Source of the DNA: Nocardioides marmotae
GTDB lineage: Bacteria; Actinomycetota; Actinomycetes; Propionibacteriales; Nocardioidaceae
DNA: 64,000 nt
Direction: 5' to 3'
Assembly: GCF_013177455.1 (NCBI RefSeq)
Contig: NZ_CP053660.1
Coordinates: 1,612,001-1,676,000 of the forward strand
Positions 16,686 through 25,032 of the stretch are shown here, in pieces. Below the pieces are notes generated by a model that was given only the letters and a program-made list of their open reading frames with translations, was not told the DNA's origin and did not search any database. The position numbers and the translations under genes were made by a program. Position 1 is the first letter of the stretch, and the number at the start of each line of letters is the position of its first letter.

Positions 16686-17618
16686 TCACACGGCCAGGTG
16701 CTGGACCTCGGCCTCGACCTTGCGCCGCCGCGGCAGCGCCTCGACGACCAGCATCGCGGCGAGCACCATCAGCCCGCCGAGCGCCATCCGTGCGGTCAGG
16801 GCCTCCCCACCGAGGAGCACCGCGAAGAACGCCGCGAAGACCGGCTCCATGCTCATGATGATCGCGCTGCGGGTCGGCGGCAGGTGGGCCTGCGCCCAGG
16901 TCTGGCCGATGAGCGCGAGCGCCCCGGCGAACAGCGCCATGTAGACCACCGAGAGCCAGTCGGCGGGCGTCGGCGGCAGCACGATGCCGTCCGGAGCGGT
17001 CGCTACCAGGCACACCACCGCGATCACGAGCAGCTGCACGATCGACATGCCGAGCGCCTCGCGGGCGTTCGACCAGGCGCCGAGCCCGACGATGTGCAGG
17101 GCGTAGAGCACGGCGCTGACCAGCGTGATCGCCTCGCCGAAGCCGACCGCCACGCCGTCCAGCGTCAGCACGCCGAGCCCGGCCGTCGCGAGCGCGACCG
17201 CGGCCCAGGTGGTCCGGGTGGTCCGGGTGCGCAGCAGCAGCGCGGCCAGGACGGGGGTGAGCACCACGTACATGCCGGTGATGAAGCCCGAGACCGACGC
17301 CGCGGTGTGGGCCAGGCCCGAGGTCTGGAGGATCTGGGCCAGCCCGTAGACCCCGCCGAGGACGAGCGCGTGCCGTCGGGACTCGGGCGAGAGCCGCTGC
17401 ACCGCGCGCGGGGCGACCAGCACCATCACCACGCCGGCGATCGCGAAGCGCACCGCCAGGAAGTCCAGGGTGGGGACCCGGTCGAGGAGGTCCTTGATGA
17501 GGAAGAACGTGCTGCCCCAGCAGGCCGTCATCGCCAGCAGCGCCCCCGCGGCGAGCAGCGAGGTACGACGGTCCGGCGTGGGGCGGGCGGCCGGAGCCGC
17601 GCTCGCCCCGGCGCTCAC
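16686..17618 (-). CDS. EamA/DMT family transporter
   Basis: The 310-residue protein has ten hydrophobic helices in two EamA repeats (about 20-145 and 160-290). The TACWGSTFFLIKDLL segment in TM1 and TSGLAHTAASVSGFITGMYVVLTP in the first repeat are family features. DMT exporters move amino acids, metabolites or drugs; the substrate here is unknown. GTG 17618 was chosen because it overlaps the stop of endonuclease IV (GTGA) and precedes a short polar lead before TM1. The cytoplasmic C-terminus is basic. Confidence 0.88.
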   Translation of the reverse strand: MSAGASAAPAARPTPDRRTSLLAAGALLAMTACWGSTFFLIKDLLDRVPTLDFLAVRFAIAGVVMVLVAPRAVQRLSPESRRHALVLGGVYGLAQILQTSGLAHTAASVSGFITGMYVVLTPVLAALLLRTRTTRTTWAAVALATAGLGVLTLDGVAVGFGEAITLVSAVLYALHIVGLGAWSNAREALGMSIVQLLVIAVVCLVATAPDGIVLPPTPADWLSVVYMALFAGALALIGQTWAQAHLPPTRSAIIMSMEPVFAAFFAVLLGGEALTARMALGGLMVLAAMLVVEALPRRRKVEAEVQHLAV

Positions 17619-18517
17619 CCCAGCGCCTTCGCGCGGAGCTCCTGGAGCACCTGCACGTCGCCGCCGACCTCCCGCGAGCCCGGGGTCTCGGCGATGAACG
17701 GCACGCCCGCGGTGGCCGGGTGGGCGAACAGCTCGAGGAACGGCTCGGCGCCGATGTGACCGTCGCCGATGCTCTGGTGGCGGTCCTTGAACGCGCCGCG
17801 GACGTCCATCGAGTCGTTGGCGTGCACGAGCCGCAGCCGGCCGGGGCCGGCGACCTCCTCGAGCCGGTCCAGGGTGGCCGCGGCGCCGCCGGGCTCGTCG
17901 AGCGGCGCGCCCGCGGCGAAGACGTGGCAGGTGTCCAGGCACACGCCGACGCGGGGGTGGTGGTCGAGCGCGGCGAGGTACGGCGCGAGGTCGTCGACGC
18001 CCGCGCACAGCGAGCGGCCCTGGCCGGCGGTCGGCTCGAGCAGCAGCCAGGGCGCGTCGTCGCCGGCCGCGTCGAGGGTCTCCAGCAGGGGCAGCAGCCC
18101 CTCGCGGACCTGGCGCAGCGCGGCGTCGTACCGCTCGGTGGTGTCGTCGGGCGCGACGTAGGAGCCGGTGTGCACGACCAGGCCCTCGGCGCCGATCTCG
18201 GCGGCGCGGCGCAGGTTGTGCGCGACGCTGGCGACCGAGCGCTCGTAGGTCAGCGGCGTGGGGGAGCCGAGGTTGACCAGGTACGGCGCGTGCACGAACA
18301 CCCGGGTGCCGCGTCGTCCGACCTCGGCACGGAAGGCGGCGTCCTCGGCGGGCTTGCCGGCGGTGAGCGCCCACCCGCGGGGGTTGCCGCAGAAGACCTG
18401 GAAGGTCTCGCAGCCGAGCGAATCGGCCGAGGCGAGCGCCCCGGTCACGAGGCCCTTGCCGACCGTGACGTGGGTGCCGACGGGGTTGCGCAGCGCGATC
18501 TGATCGGGGTCCAGCAC
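17615..18517 (-). CDS. nfo: Endonuclease IV (AP endonuclease)
   Basis: The 300-residue TIM-barrel enzyme cleaves DNA 5' to abasic sites in base excision repair using three zinc ions. Signature blocks are present: LLEPTAGQGRSLC (metal Glu), GVCLDTCHVFAAG (Asp and His ligands), HANDSMDVRGAFKDRHQSIG and the C-terminal FIAETPG Glu. The length is typical. GTG lies six bases after TAACAT (18529-18524), giving a leaderless start. It is followed by a DMT transporter in a GTGA overlap, probably a chance operon partner. Confidence 0.95.
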   Translation of the reverse strand: MLDPDQIALRNPVGTHVTVGKGLVTGALASADSLGCETFQVFCGNPRGWALTAGKPAEDAAFRAEVGRRGTRVFVHAPYLVNLGSPTPLTYERSVASVAHNLRRAAEIGAEGLVVHTGSYVAPDDTTERYDAALRQVREGLLPLLETLDAAGDDAPWLLLEPTAGQGRSLCAGVDDLAPYLAALDHHPRVGVCLDTCHVFAAGAPLDEPGGAAATLDRLEEVAGPGRLRLVHANDSMDVRGAFKDRHQSIGDGHIGAEPFLELFAHPATAGVPFIAETPGSREVGGDVQVLQELRAKALG

Positions 18518-18576
18518 CCAGGCATGTTACGAGCGCGGGGTGCCCTCGGCCGATTCGTCCCCTACGCCTCTGTGCC

Positions 18577-18628
18577 GACCTCTTGGGTCGACCTCCTGGG
18601 CCGGCCTCCTGGGTCGACCTCCTGGGCG
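18577..18628. repeat. 13-bp tandem repeats, four copies
   Basis: Four imperfect copies of GACCTCCTGGGTC (starts 18577, 18590, 18603, 18616) lie between the divergent nfo and methyltransferase-like genes. The period equals that of the arrays at 11838 and 27063. Confidence 0.75.
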
Positions 18629-18657
18629 CGCCCGGTCGGCCGCCCTAGGGTGTCGCC

Positions 18658-19422
18658 ATGCGGCGCCACGACCTGCTCGCCCGGCTGCACGGGCTGCTGC
18701 AGCCGCGCTCCTACCTCGAGGTGGGGGTCAGCACGGGCGCCAGCATGGCGCTCTCGCGCACCCGGTCGATCGGTGTGGACCCGTTCTTCACCGTCAAGCA
18801 CGAGCTGCGGTGCGACCTGCACCTGGTGCGCACGACGAGCGATGAGTTCTTCGCGCGCGAGGCGCCGCTGGAGCACCTCGACGAGCCGCAGGTGGACCTG
18901 GCGTTCGTCGACGGCATGCACCTGGCGGAGTACGCGCTGCGCGACGTCATCAACCTCGAGCGGTACACCCACCCCGCCTCGGTCCTGGTCCTGGACGACA
19001 TGCTGCCGCCGCACCCGGACGTCGCAGCGCGGGAGCGGGCGCTCGGGCGGGCCCGCGGGATGTGGACCGGCGACGTGTACAAGGTGCTGCCGGTCCTGCG
19101 GCGCCACCGCCCCGACCTGATCTGCCTCGAGGTGGACACCAAGCCGACGGGGGTCCTCGTGGTGCTCGGGCTCGACGCCCGCAGCCGGGTGCTGCTCGAG
19201 GCCTACGACGACCTCGTGCCCGAGCTCGTCACCAGCGACCCCCAGCACGTGCCGGCCGAGGTCCTCGGCCGGACCCGGGCCTTCGACGCGGAGCGCCTGC
19301 TCGCGCTTCCCCTCTGGCGGGGGCTGCGCGAGCTGCAGGGCGCGGAGCCGGAGCGGGCCCGGTCCCGGGTGCGGGAGCTGGTGCGCGCCTCAGGGCTCGA
19401 CCAGCCGGCCACGGTGGGCTGA
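18658..19422 (+). CDS. Class I SAM-dependent methyltransferase-like protein
   Basis: The 254-residue protein begins with a Rossmann-type SAM-binding strand, YLEVGVSTGASM (about 19-30), followed by IGVDPFF and later LAFVDGMHLAEYALRDV and VLVLDDMLP. This is the pattern of the Methyltransf_24 family, whose members often sit in glycan or natural-product loci. No catalytic assignment beyond that is possible. ATG is six bases after TAGGGT. The neighbour downstream on the opposite strand is a family 61 glycosyltransferase operon, and the two could serve the same surface polymer. Confidence 0.7.
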   Translation: MRRHDLLARLHGLLQPRSYLEVGVSTGASMALSRTRSIGVDPFFTVKHELRCDLHLVRTTSDEFFAREAPLEHLDEPQVDLAFVDGMHLAEYALRDVINLERYTHPASVLVLDDMLPPHPDVAARERALGRARGMWTGDVYKVLPVLRRHRPDLICLEVDTKPTGVLVVLGLDARSRVLLEAYDDLVPELVTSDPQHVPAEVLGRTRAFDAERLLALPLWRGLRELQGAEPERARSRVRELVRASGLDQPATVG

Positions 19423-19431
19423 GCGGGCGGT

Positions 19432-19821
19432 TCAGTACGGCGAGCCGCCGCCGGCGGCGGGCGCGCGCAGCGCCGGCCGCGGGCCGGGCAGCAGCGCGAC
19501 CGGCCGGTCCGGTGCCAGGAGCAGGCGGGCCTGGAGCCCCAGCAGCGGCCCGCCTCGCCCCACCCGCACGCGGAGCCGCCAGAGGCCGGCAGCCAGGCGG
19601 TCCTGCGGCACGGCGGCGCTCAGCCGCAACCCGTGCTCGTCGGGCTCCACCGAGGCCGGGACGCGGAGCGCCGCCTCGCCCAGCTCGAGCCGCAGCCACA
19701 CCTGCGCTGCGACGACGGGGGCCTCGGCGGGCAGCACCAGCACCAGTCGCACCGCGCCGTCGGCCCGGTGGGCGTGGCTCCACAGGACCGAGACCGGCAC
19801 GGAGCTCGTCGGGTCGGGCAC
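19432..19821 (-). CDS. Hypothetical beta-rich protein downstream of the GT61 gene
   Basis: This 129-residue ORF starts with GTG five bases after the glycosyltransferase stop and is therefore in the same operon. It has alternating hydrophobic strands, no signal peptide and no recognised family. It resembles the small all-beta modules that follow glycosyltransferase genes in some loci, but this is only an impression. The C-terminus is Pro/Ala/Gly-rich. Codon position bias is coding-like, and position right after the GT61 gene is the main support. Confidence 0.55.
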   Translation of the reverse strand: MPDPTSSVPVSVLWSHAHRADGAVRLVLVLPAEAPVVAAQVWLRLELGEAALRVPASVEPDEHGLRLSAAVPQDRLAAGLWRLRVRVGRGGPLLGLQARLLLAPDRPVALLPGPRPALRAPAAGGGSPY

Positions 19822-19826
19822 GTCGA

Positions 19827-21446
19827 TCAGTGAACCAGGTCGCGCAGCACTCGGCGCAGCGCTTCGCCGTGCCGCTCGGTGTCGAAGCGCCAGGGCGCCT
19901 GGAAGGCCCGGTAGGAGGTGGGGTCGGCGCCCTCGGCCAGGTCGGGCGGGCTCCAGAAGAAGTGCGCCTCGGCGCCGTGCAGGGCGGCGAGGAGCTCCTC
20001 GTTCCGGGCGGCGGCGTACGAGCTGTGGCTGAGCACCACGATCGCCTCGAGGTGCCGGGCGAAGACGAGGTTGAACATCCCGGTCCCGCCGAAGCCGGCG
20101 ACCACCCGGGCGGCGGCGAAGGTCGCCGCCTGCTCGGGGATGCTCATCACCCCCGGGTCGACCACCGTGTAGCCGGCGCGAGCGGCGAGCTCCTCGACCT
20201 CCGCCAGGTTGCGCACCGGCCGGTTGCCGGCGCGGCGGGTCACGAACAGGTGGGTGCTGCCGAGCGGGGCGGCGTCGGGGAGGGCCAGCAGCCCGTCGCG
20301 GAGTCGCTCCCAGGTCTCGCGCACGGCGGGGTGGGCGTGGAACGGCGCGGCGTTGTGCCACAGCGGGGTCGTGCCCACCAGCGAGGTGACGGTCACCGGC
20401 CCGCGCAGCCACACGACGTCGTCGGGGGCGATGCCGAGCGCGGGCAGGAGGACCGACTCCGGGCGCCGGGAGGCCGGCACGTCGCGGCGCCGGTGCAGCG
20501 CGAGCAGCAGCTTCAGCGACGGGTCGGCGGCCTTGGCGACGGGCCAGCCCCACAGCCGCGAGAACCCCTCGGTCATCAGGTGGCCGTAGTGGCCGGGGTT
20601 GGTGTAGTCGAGGTGGAAGTACCGGCCCGGCAGCGTAGGCGGGTGGGGGTCGGCGGAGCGGCGCTGCGAGGCGAACCAGGAGTCGACGTCGACCAGGGAC
20701 CGGTTCACCGGATGGTCGCTGAGGTGCCAGCGGAAGCTCTCGGGCAGCAGCGAGCGACCGTGCACGACGTACGCCCGGCCGGCCGCGACGTGCACGGGAC
20801 CCCGGTAGTGGCGGATCTGGGCGGGCGGGTACGGCAGGTCGTCGGCCAGCGGCGCCACCGGGCCGCCGTGGTGGTGCACGCCCGCTCCCCGGCGGTCCAG
20901 GACGCCGCCGGGCAGGCGGCCCAGGACGGTGACCGAAAGTGCCGGCTCCCGGGTGCCGAGCAGCTCGACCGCCTCGGCGTCGCGGATCTTGAGCAGGCGC
21001 TGGTGCCGTTGCACCAGCCGGACCGGTCCGGCGGCGACGGCATGGCGCTCGGCCAGGCGCTCGCGGCGGCCCGCCACCGCCGCGGTGCGGACGGCGACCC
21101 AGCTGCCCCCCGGCCCGACATGGCCGAAGAGGCGCCGCCAGCGCGCCAGCTGGCCCGGGCCCCAGGACGAGCGGAGGTCGAGCACGAGGTCGACCCGGGG
21201 GAGCCGGCTGATCCGGGCGTGCAACCGGTCGAGGCCGCGCGCGGTGAGCACCCGGCGTCCGGCGGTCGCCCAAGCCGTGCCGTCCAGCGCCTCGGCGGCG
21301 CGTGCCCGGGTCGGGGCCAGCACGACGACGAGCGCACCGCGATCGGCTCGCGGGGGCAGGTCGATCGGGGGCAGGTCGATCGGGGGCAGGTCGGTCGTGG
21401 CCGTCCGTGCGGGGGCCTCACCCCGCGGGCCGCGACGCCACCTCAT
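19827..21446 (-). CDS. Glycosyltransferase family 61 (DUF563) protein
   Basis: The 539-residue protein has a Rossmann-like methyltransferase-type N-terminal portion (about 35-130, VVVLAPTRA and VDLVLDLRSS strands) and a C-terminal DUF563/GT61 domain (about 290-520) with YVVDPG-like, MSIPEQAATFAAARVVAGFGGTG and LVFARHLEAIVVLS blocks. It probably transfers a sugar to a surface glycan or protein. The N-terminus contains a threefold DLPPI repeat coded by 15-bp units. ATG is six bases after TAGCGT (21458-21453). The donor and acceptor are unknown. Confidence 0.78.
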   Translation of the reverse strand: MRWRRGPRGEAPARTATTDLPPIDLPPIDLPPRADRGALVVVLAPTRARAAEALDGTAWATAGRRVLTARGLDRLHARISRLPRVDLVLDLRSSWGPGQLARWRRLFGHVGPGGSWVAVRTAAVAGRRERLAERHAVAAGPVRLVQRHQRLLKIRDAEAVELLGTREPALSVTVLGRLPGGVLDRRGAGVHHHGGPVAPLADDLPYPPAQIRHYRGPVHVAAGRAYVVHGRSLLPESFRWHLSDHPVNRSLVDVDSWFASQRRSADPHPPTLPGRYFHLDYTNPGHYGHLMTEGFSRLWGWPVAKAADPSLKLLLALHRRRDVPASRRPESVLLPALGIAPDDVVWLRGPVTVTSLVGTTPLWHNAAPFHAHPAVRETWERLRDGLLALPDAAPLGSTHLFVTRRAGNRPVRNLAEVEELAARAGYTVVDPGVMSIPEQAATFAAARVVAGFGGTGMFNLVFARHLEAIVVLSHSSYAAARNEELLAALHGAEAHFFWSPPDLAEGADPTSYRAFQAPWRFDTERHGEALRRVLRDLVH

Positions 21447-21449
21447 CCC

Positions 21450-21488
21450 GGCACGCTAGGCGAGCAGCACCCCTGTGCCTAGGGTGCC
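21450..21488. terminator. Inverted repeat between the kinase stop and the GT61 gene
   Basis: GGCA-CG-CTAGGC (21450-21461) and GCCTAG-GG-TGCC (21477-21488) form two stem blocks with matched spacing, and CAC/GTG pairs further inside. It lies between the stop of the kinase gene and the promoter of the GT61 gene, both minus strand, and the GT61 -10 element is within one arm. Terminator or operator are both possible. Confidence 0.5.
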
Positions 21489-21511
21489 GCCGCGACCGGT
21501 CCGTGCTTGGG

Positions 21512-23668
21512 TCAGATGAGCGTCAGCGTGATCGTGGTGCCCTTCGGGACCATCTCGCCCGAGCCCGGGTCCTGGGAGAAGACGTAGCCCAGGCCGAGGT
21601 AGCCCGCGGCCTTCCGCGTCTCGACCTCGAAGCCGAGCGCCTCGAGCTCCTCGCGGGCCGCGTCGACCCCGGAGGCGCGCACGTTGGGGACCGGAACCAG
21701 CTCGGGGCCGAGGGAGACGACGAGCTCGACGGTGTCGCCCTTGAAGAGGGTCGCGCCGACGGGGTCCTGGCTGATCACGTCGCCCTCGGCCACCTCGTCG
21801 GAGTGCTCCTCGCCGGTCACCTCGACGACGAGGCCCTGGGCCTCCAGCCGCTGCCGGGCGGTGTCGGCGTCCTCACCGGTCCAGTCCTTGACCTTGATCG
21901 GCTTGCGGCCCTTGGAGACCACGAGGTCGACCACGGAGCCGGGCCGCAGCGTGGTGCCGGGCTTGGGGTCGCTGGCCAGGACGACGCCCTGCGGGACGTC
22001 CTCGGACCACCGCTGCGTCGAGCCGCCGAACTCCAGCTTCAGCTCCGCCAGGGCGTCCTGGGCCTCGTCCTCGGTCATCCCGCGCAGCTTCGGGACGTCG
22101 TAGAGCTCCTCGCCCTTGCTGATCGTCACCGTCACGGTGCCGCCGTCGAGCACGCGGTCGCCCGGAGCGGGGTCGGTGGACATCACCTCGCCGGCCGGGA
22201 CGGTGCGGGAGAAGGCCCGCGGGCCGATCTCCGCCTCCAGGCCGGCGGCCTCGAGCCGCTCGACCGCCGCCGCGCGGTCCAGGCCGAGGACGCCCGGGGT
22301 GGTCGTCCAGCGGGCGACGCCGAACCACCAGGCGCCGGCGCCGATGCCGGTCGCCAGCAGCAGCGCGAGCACGAGCGCGAGCAGGCCCCTCCGGGACCGA
22401 CGGGTACGTCGCGGCGCCGGGGTCGCCCCGACGGGCACGGTCCGGGTCGGCTCGGGCGCGGCCGGCCCCGCGGTGATGGCGGCCGTCGACGGCGCGAGCA
22501 GCGCGGCCATCTCGTCCTCGTCCCAGGGGTCCGCGGCGGTGTCGGTGCGACCCGGCTGGTCCGGCCGGCCCGGCTGACCCGGCCGCTCGGCCCGCTGGAC
22601 GGCCGGTGGCACCTCGGCCGTGCGCAGCAGCTGGGTGTGCTCGCTGGTGTCGCCGGACCCGGTGACCCCGGTGACGGGGTCGGTGTCGGGCGCGGGCGGG
22701 CGCGGCATCAGGTCGGCGACGAGGTCGGGGTCCTCGCGGACGCCGGTCGTCACGGCGGTGGCCACGCGGCGCAGCTGGTGCAGGAGCACGCCGGCGTCGG
22801 CCGCGCGCTGGCCTCGGTCGCGGGCGGTCGCGCGGGCGACGAGCGCGTCGACGTACGCGGGGAGGCCGGGGACGAGCGTCGAGGGGAGCGGGACGTCCTC
22901 GTGGACGTGCTTGTAGGCCACCTGGATCGGGGACTCGCCCTCGTGCGGCTTGCGGCCGGTGAGCAGCTCGAAGAGCAGCACGCCGGCGGCGTACACGTCG
23001 GCGCGGGCGTCGGCGCGACCGTCGACCACGAGCTCGGGCGCGAGGTAGGAGACGGTGCCGATGAGCACACCGCCGGTCGCGGTGTGCTGGGTGTCGGCGC
23101 TGACCGCCTTGGCCAGGCCGAAGTCGGCGACCTTGACCCGGCTCGTGCCGGTGTCGGGATCGGTGGCGATGAGGACGTTCTCGGGCTTGACGTCGCGGTG
23201 GACCAGGCCGGCGCGGTGGGCGGCGGCCAGCGCGGAGAGCACCGGCTCGAGCAGCGCCAGCGCCCGCGCGGGCGGCATCGGGCTCTCCTTGGCGATGACG
23301 TCGCGCAGGGTGTGGCCGGGGACCAGCTCCATGGCGAGGAACACCACGCCGTCGTCGGCGCCCTGGTCGTGGACCGCGACCACGTTGGGGTGGGAGAGCC
23401 GGGCCGCGGCGCGGGCCTCGCGGACGAAGCGCGCCGCGAACTCCTCGTCGTCGCCCAGCCCGGGGTGCATCACCTTGACCGCGACCGTGCGGTCCAGCCG
23501 GATGTCGGTGGCCTCGTAGACGCTGGCCATGCCGCCGCGGGCGATCCGCGGGCCGACCCGGTAGCGGCCGTCGAGGAGGCGGCCCTCGAGCCGCCGGCCG
23601 TCCCAGCGGGGGGAGGGGTCGGTCGAGGGCTCGTCCGCGCCCGACCGGGCATGACGATCTGACGTCAC
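21512..23668 (-). CDS. pknL: PknL-type Ser/Thr protein kinase with PASTA domains
   Basis: The 718-residue membrane kinase has a cytosolic kinase domain (about 31-300) with the glycine loop IARGGMASVYE, AVKVM lysine, catalytic HRDVKPEN, DFGLAKA and YLAPE. A Pro-rich linker follows, then one transmembrane helix (about 425-445) and four extracellular PASTA repeats that may sense peptidoglycan or lipid II. GTG at 23668 has AGGAGG upstream, and TACGAT (23719-23714) is a likely -10. The divergent neighbour is an Rv2175c-like regulator, the known PknL substrate in M. tuberculosis, which supports the symbol. Mycobacterial PknL as I recall lacks PASTA repeats, so the architecture differs. Confidence 0.92.
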   Translation of the reverse strand: MTSDRHARSGADEPSTDPSPRWDGRRLEGRLLDGRYRVGPRIARGGMASVYEATDIRLDRTVAVKVMHPGLGDDEEFAARFVREARAAARLSHPNVVAVHDQGADDGVVFLAMELVPGHTLRDVIAKESPMPPARALALLEPVLSALAAAHRAGLVHRDVKPENVLIATDPDTGTSRVKVADFGLAKAVSADTQHTATGGVLIGTVSYLAPELVVDGRADARADVYAAGVLLFELLTGRKPHEGESPIQVAYKHVHEDVPLPSTLVPGLPAYVDALVARATARDRGQRAADAGVLLHQLRRVATAVTTGVREDPDLVADLMPRPPAPDTDPVTGVTGSGDTSEHTQLLRTAEVPPAVQRAERPGQPGRPDQPGRTDTAADPWDEDEMAALLAPSTAAITAGPAAPEPTRTVPVGATPAPRRTRRSRRGLLALVLALLLATGIGAGAWWFGVARWTTTPGVLGLDRAAAVERLEAAGLEAEIGPRAFSRTVPAGEVMSTDPAPGDRVLDGGTVTVTISKGEELYDVPKLRGMTEDEAQDALAELKLEFGGSTQRWSEDVPQGVVLASDPKPGTTLRPGSVVDLVVSKGRKPIKVKDWTGEDADTARQRLEAQGLVVEVTGEEHSDEVAEGDVISQDPVGATLFKGDTVELVVSLGPELVPVPNVRASGVDAAREELEALGFEVETRKAAGYLGLGYVFSQDPGSGEMVPKGTTITLTLI

Positions 23669-23799
23669 GACGACCCTCCTGCGAGCCGAGGGGGGAAGTC
23701 CTCGGCGGGGACCATCGTACGGAGCGTCGCCCCTCCCTGCGGGTGAGCACGGCGACCGGCGTGGCGCGGCGGGCCGCGGGCCGGTGGGAGGATGGCCCC

Positions 23800-24171
23800 A
23801 TGACCGACATCCCGCTCGCCGACCACGACCTCGCCGCCCTCGTGCCGGAGTGGCTCGACTGGGCCGCGGCGGCCCGTCTGCTCGGTGTCACTGTGGCCAA
23901 GGTCCGCACGATGATCCGCGACCACGAGCTCGCGGCCGCGGTGCCGTCCCCGGGCGCCGGCCAGCAGGTGCCCGCCGACTTCATCCAGGACGGCTTCCCG
24001 CTCAAGGGCCTGCCGGGCCTGCTCACCGTCCTCCACGACGGCGGGTACGACGACCGCGAGTGCATCGCGTGGCTCTACCTCGACCAGGAGCTCCCGGGCC
24101 GCCCGATCGACGCGCTGCTGGAGAACCGCGGCGCGGAGGTCAAGCGTCGCGCCCAGGCGATGGCGTTCTGA
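23800..24171 (+). CDS. Rv2175c-like DNA-binding protein
   Basis: The 123-residue protein matches the Rv2175c family: an N-terminal winged-helix/excisionase-like segment (DWAAAARLLGVTVAKVRTMIRDHEL, about 16-42) and a conserved C-terminal part with FPLKGLPGLLTVLHDGGYDD. In M. tuberculosis the protein is phosphorylated by PknL, which abolishes DNA binding. The gene here is divergent from the kinase gene with 131 bp between starts, consistent with the same partnership. The start ATG 23800 has GGTGGGAGG 12 bases upstream; a GAGGAT at 23788 could alternatively act as a -10 for a leaderless message. Confidence 0.85.
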   Translation: MTDIPLADHDLAALVPEWLDWAAAARLLGVTVAKVRTMIRDHELAAAVPSPGAGQQVPADFIQDGFPLKGLPGLLTVLHDGGYDDRECIAWLYLDQELPGRPIDALLENRGAEVKRRAQAMAF

Positions 24172-24190
24172 CCGCACGCCGGGATCCCTC

Positions 24191-24619
24191 GTGACGGCGC
24201 GGTCACGCGCGGCCGCCACCCTCGTGGCGGTCGTCGTGCTCGGCGTCCTCGCCGCGCTCCTCACCGGCCAGGACGCCTCGCGGGACGGCGGCGCGCCCGC
24301 CCCGGACCGGAGCGCGACCGACACGTCCGGCACGTCCGGGCTGCCGACGGTCGCGCTGGCCGACCTGCCGCCGGAGGCCCGGCGAACGATCGCGCTGATC
24401 GAGGACGGCGGCCCGTTCCCCGAGCCCGAGCACGACGGCACGGTCTTCGGCAACTACGAGGGCCTGCTGCCCGAGCGCTCCCGCGGCTACTACCGGGAGT
24501 ACACCGTGCCGACGCCCGGCCTCGGCCACCGCGGCCCGCGCCGGATCGTCGAGGGCGAGCCGCGCGAGTGGTACTGGACCGAGGACCACTACGCCTCCTT
24601 CGCCGAGGTGGTCCCGTGA
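24191..24619 (+). CDS. Secreted guanyl-specific ribonuclease (RNase Sa/barnase family)
   Basis: The 142-residue protein has an N-terminal hydrophobic signal or anchor (about 8-25), a Ser/Thr/Ala linker and a microbial ribonuclease domain (about 55-142). The catalytic triad of RNase Sa is intact: Glu103 in YREYTV, Arg114 in HRGPRR and His133 in TEDHYASF; the GGPFP and DGTVFGNYEGLLP blocks also match. It should cleave RNA 3' of guanosine after export. GTG follows the Rv2175c-like stop by 19 bases. The next gene, overlapping by GTGA, encodes a barstar-like inhibitor, so host protection is co-translated. Confidence 0.92.
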   Translation: MTARSRAAATLVAVVVLGVLAALLTGQDASRDGGAPAPDRSATDTSGTSGLPTVALADLPPEARRTIALIEDGGPFPEPEHDGTVFGNYEGLLPERSRGYYREYTVPTPGLGHRGPRRIVEGEPREWYWTEDHYASFAEVVP

Positions 24620-25017
24620 GCGGGCTCGCGGGGCTGCTCGCCGGGCGGGTGCCGCCGGCCGCCTACCGCTGGCACGCGGCGTACGACGTCAGCGAGGTTC
24701 GGCGCAGCGTCGAGCACGCCGGCTGGCGCCTCGCGCACGTCGACGGCTGGACCCACCCGACCCGCGCCGAGACCCTCGAGGCGCTCGGCGAGGCGCTCGC
24801 CCTGCCCGGGTGGTGGGGGCGCAACCTCGACGCGCTGGCCGACTGCCTGCGCGACCTCGACACCGACCGCACCGTCGTGCTGTGGGACGGCTGGGGCCCG
24901 CTGGCCCGGGAGGACGGCCGGGTCTTCGGGATCATCCTGCGGCTGCTGACCGACTCCGGGCTCGCCGTCTTGCTCCGCGGGGACGGCCCCGAGGTCCACG
25001 TCCCGGACCTGGACTGA
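24616..25017 (+). CDS. Barstar family ribonuclease inhibitor
   Basis: The 133-residue cytoplasmic protein carries the barstar signature PGWWGRNLDALADCLRDL (about 69-86), whose acidic residues plug the active site of barnase-type RNases. GTG 24616 overlaps the RNase stop codon (GTGA), which couples inhibitor synthesis to that of the enzyme and identifies the partner. The first 30 residues are more divergent and may tune specificity. There is no signal peptide, as expected for an intracellular antidote. Confidence 0.88.
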   Translation: MSGLAGLLAGRVPPAAYRWHAAYDVSEVRRSVEHAGWRLAHVDGWTHPTRAETLEALGEALALPGWWGRNLDALADCLRDLDTDRTVVLWDGWGPLAREDGRVFGIILRLLTDSGLAVLLRGDGPEVHVPDLD

Positions 25018-25032
25018 GGCGCGCCGGCGCGC

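Noticed and set aside
16686..18374. A 562-codon minus-strand frame suggesting a fusion of another domain to the DMT transporter
   Set aside because: Its first 250 codons are the wrong frame of endonuclease IV; the real transporter starts at 17618.
24191..25017. Type II toxin-antitoxin module
   Set aside because: The RNase has an export signal, and in TA loci the toxin acts inside the cell; barnase/barstar logic fits better.
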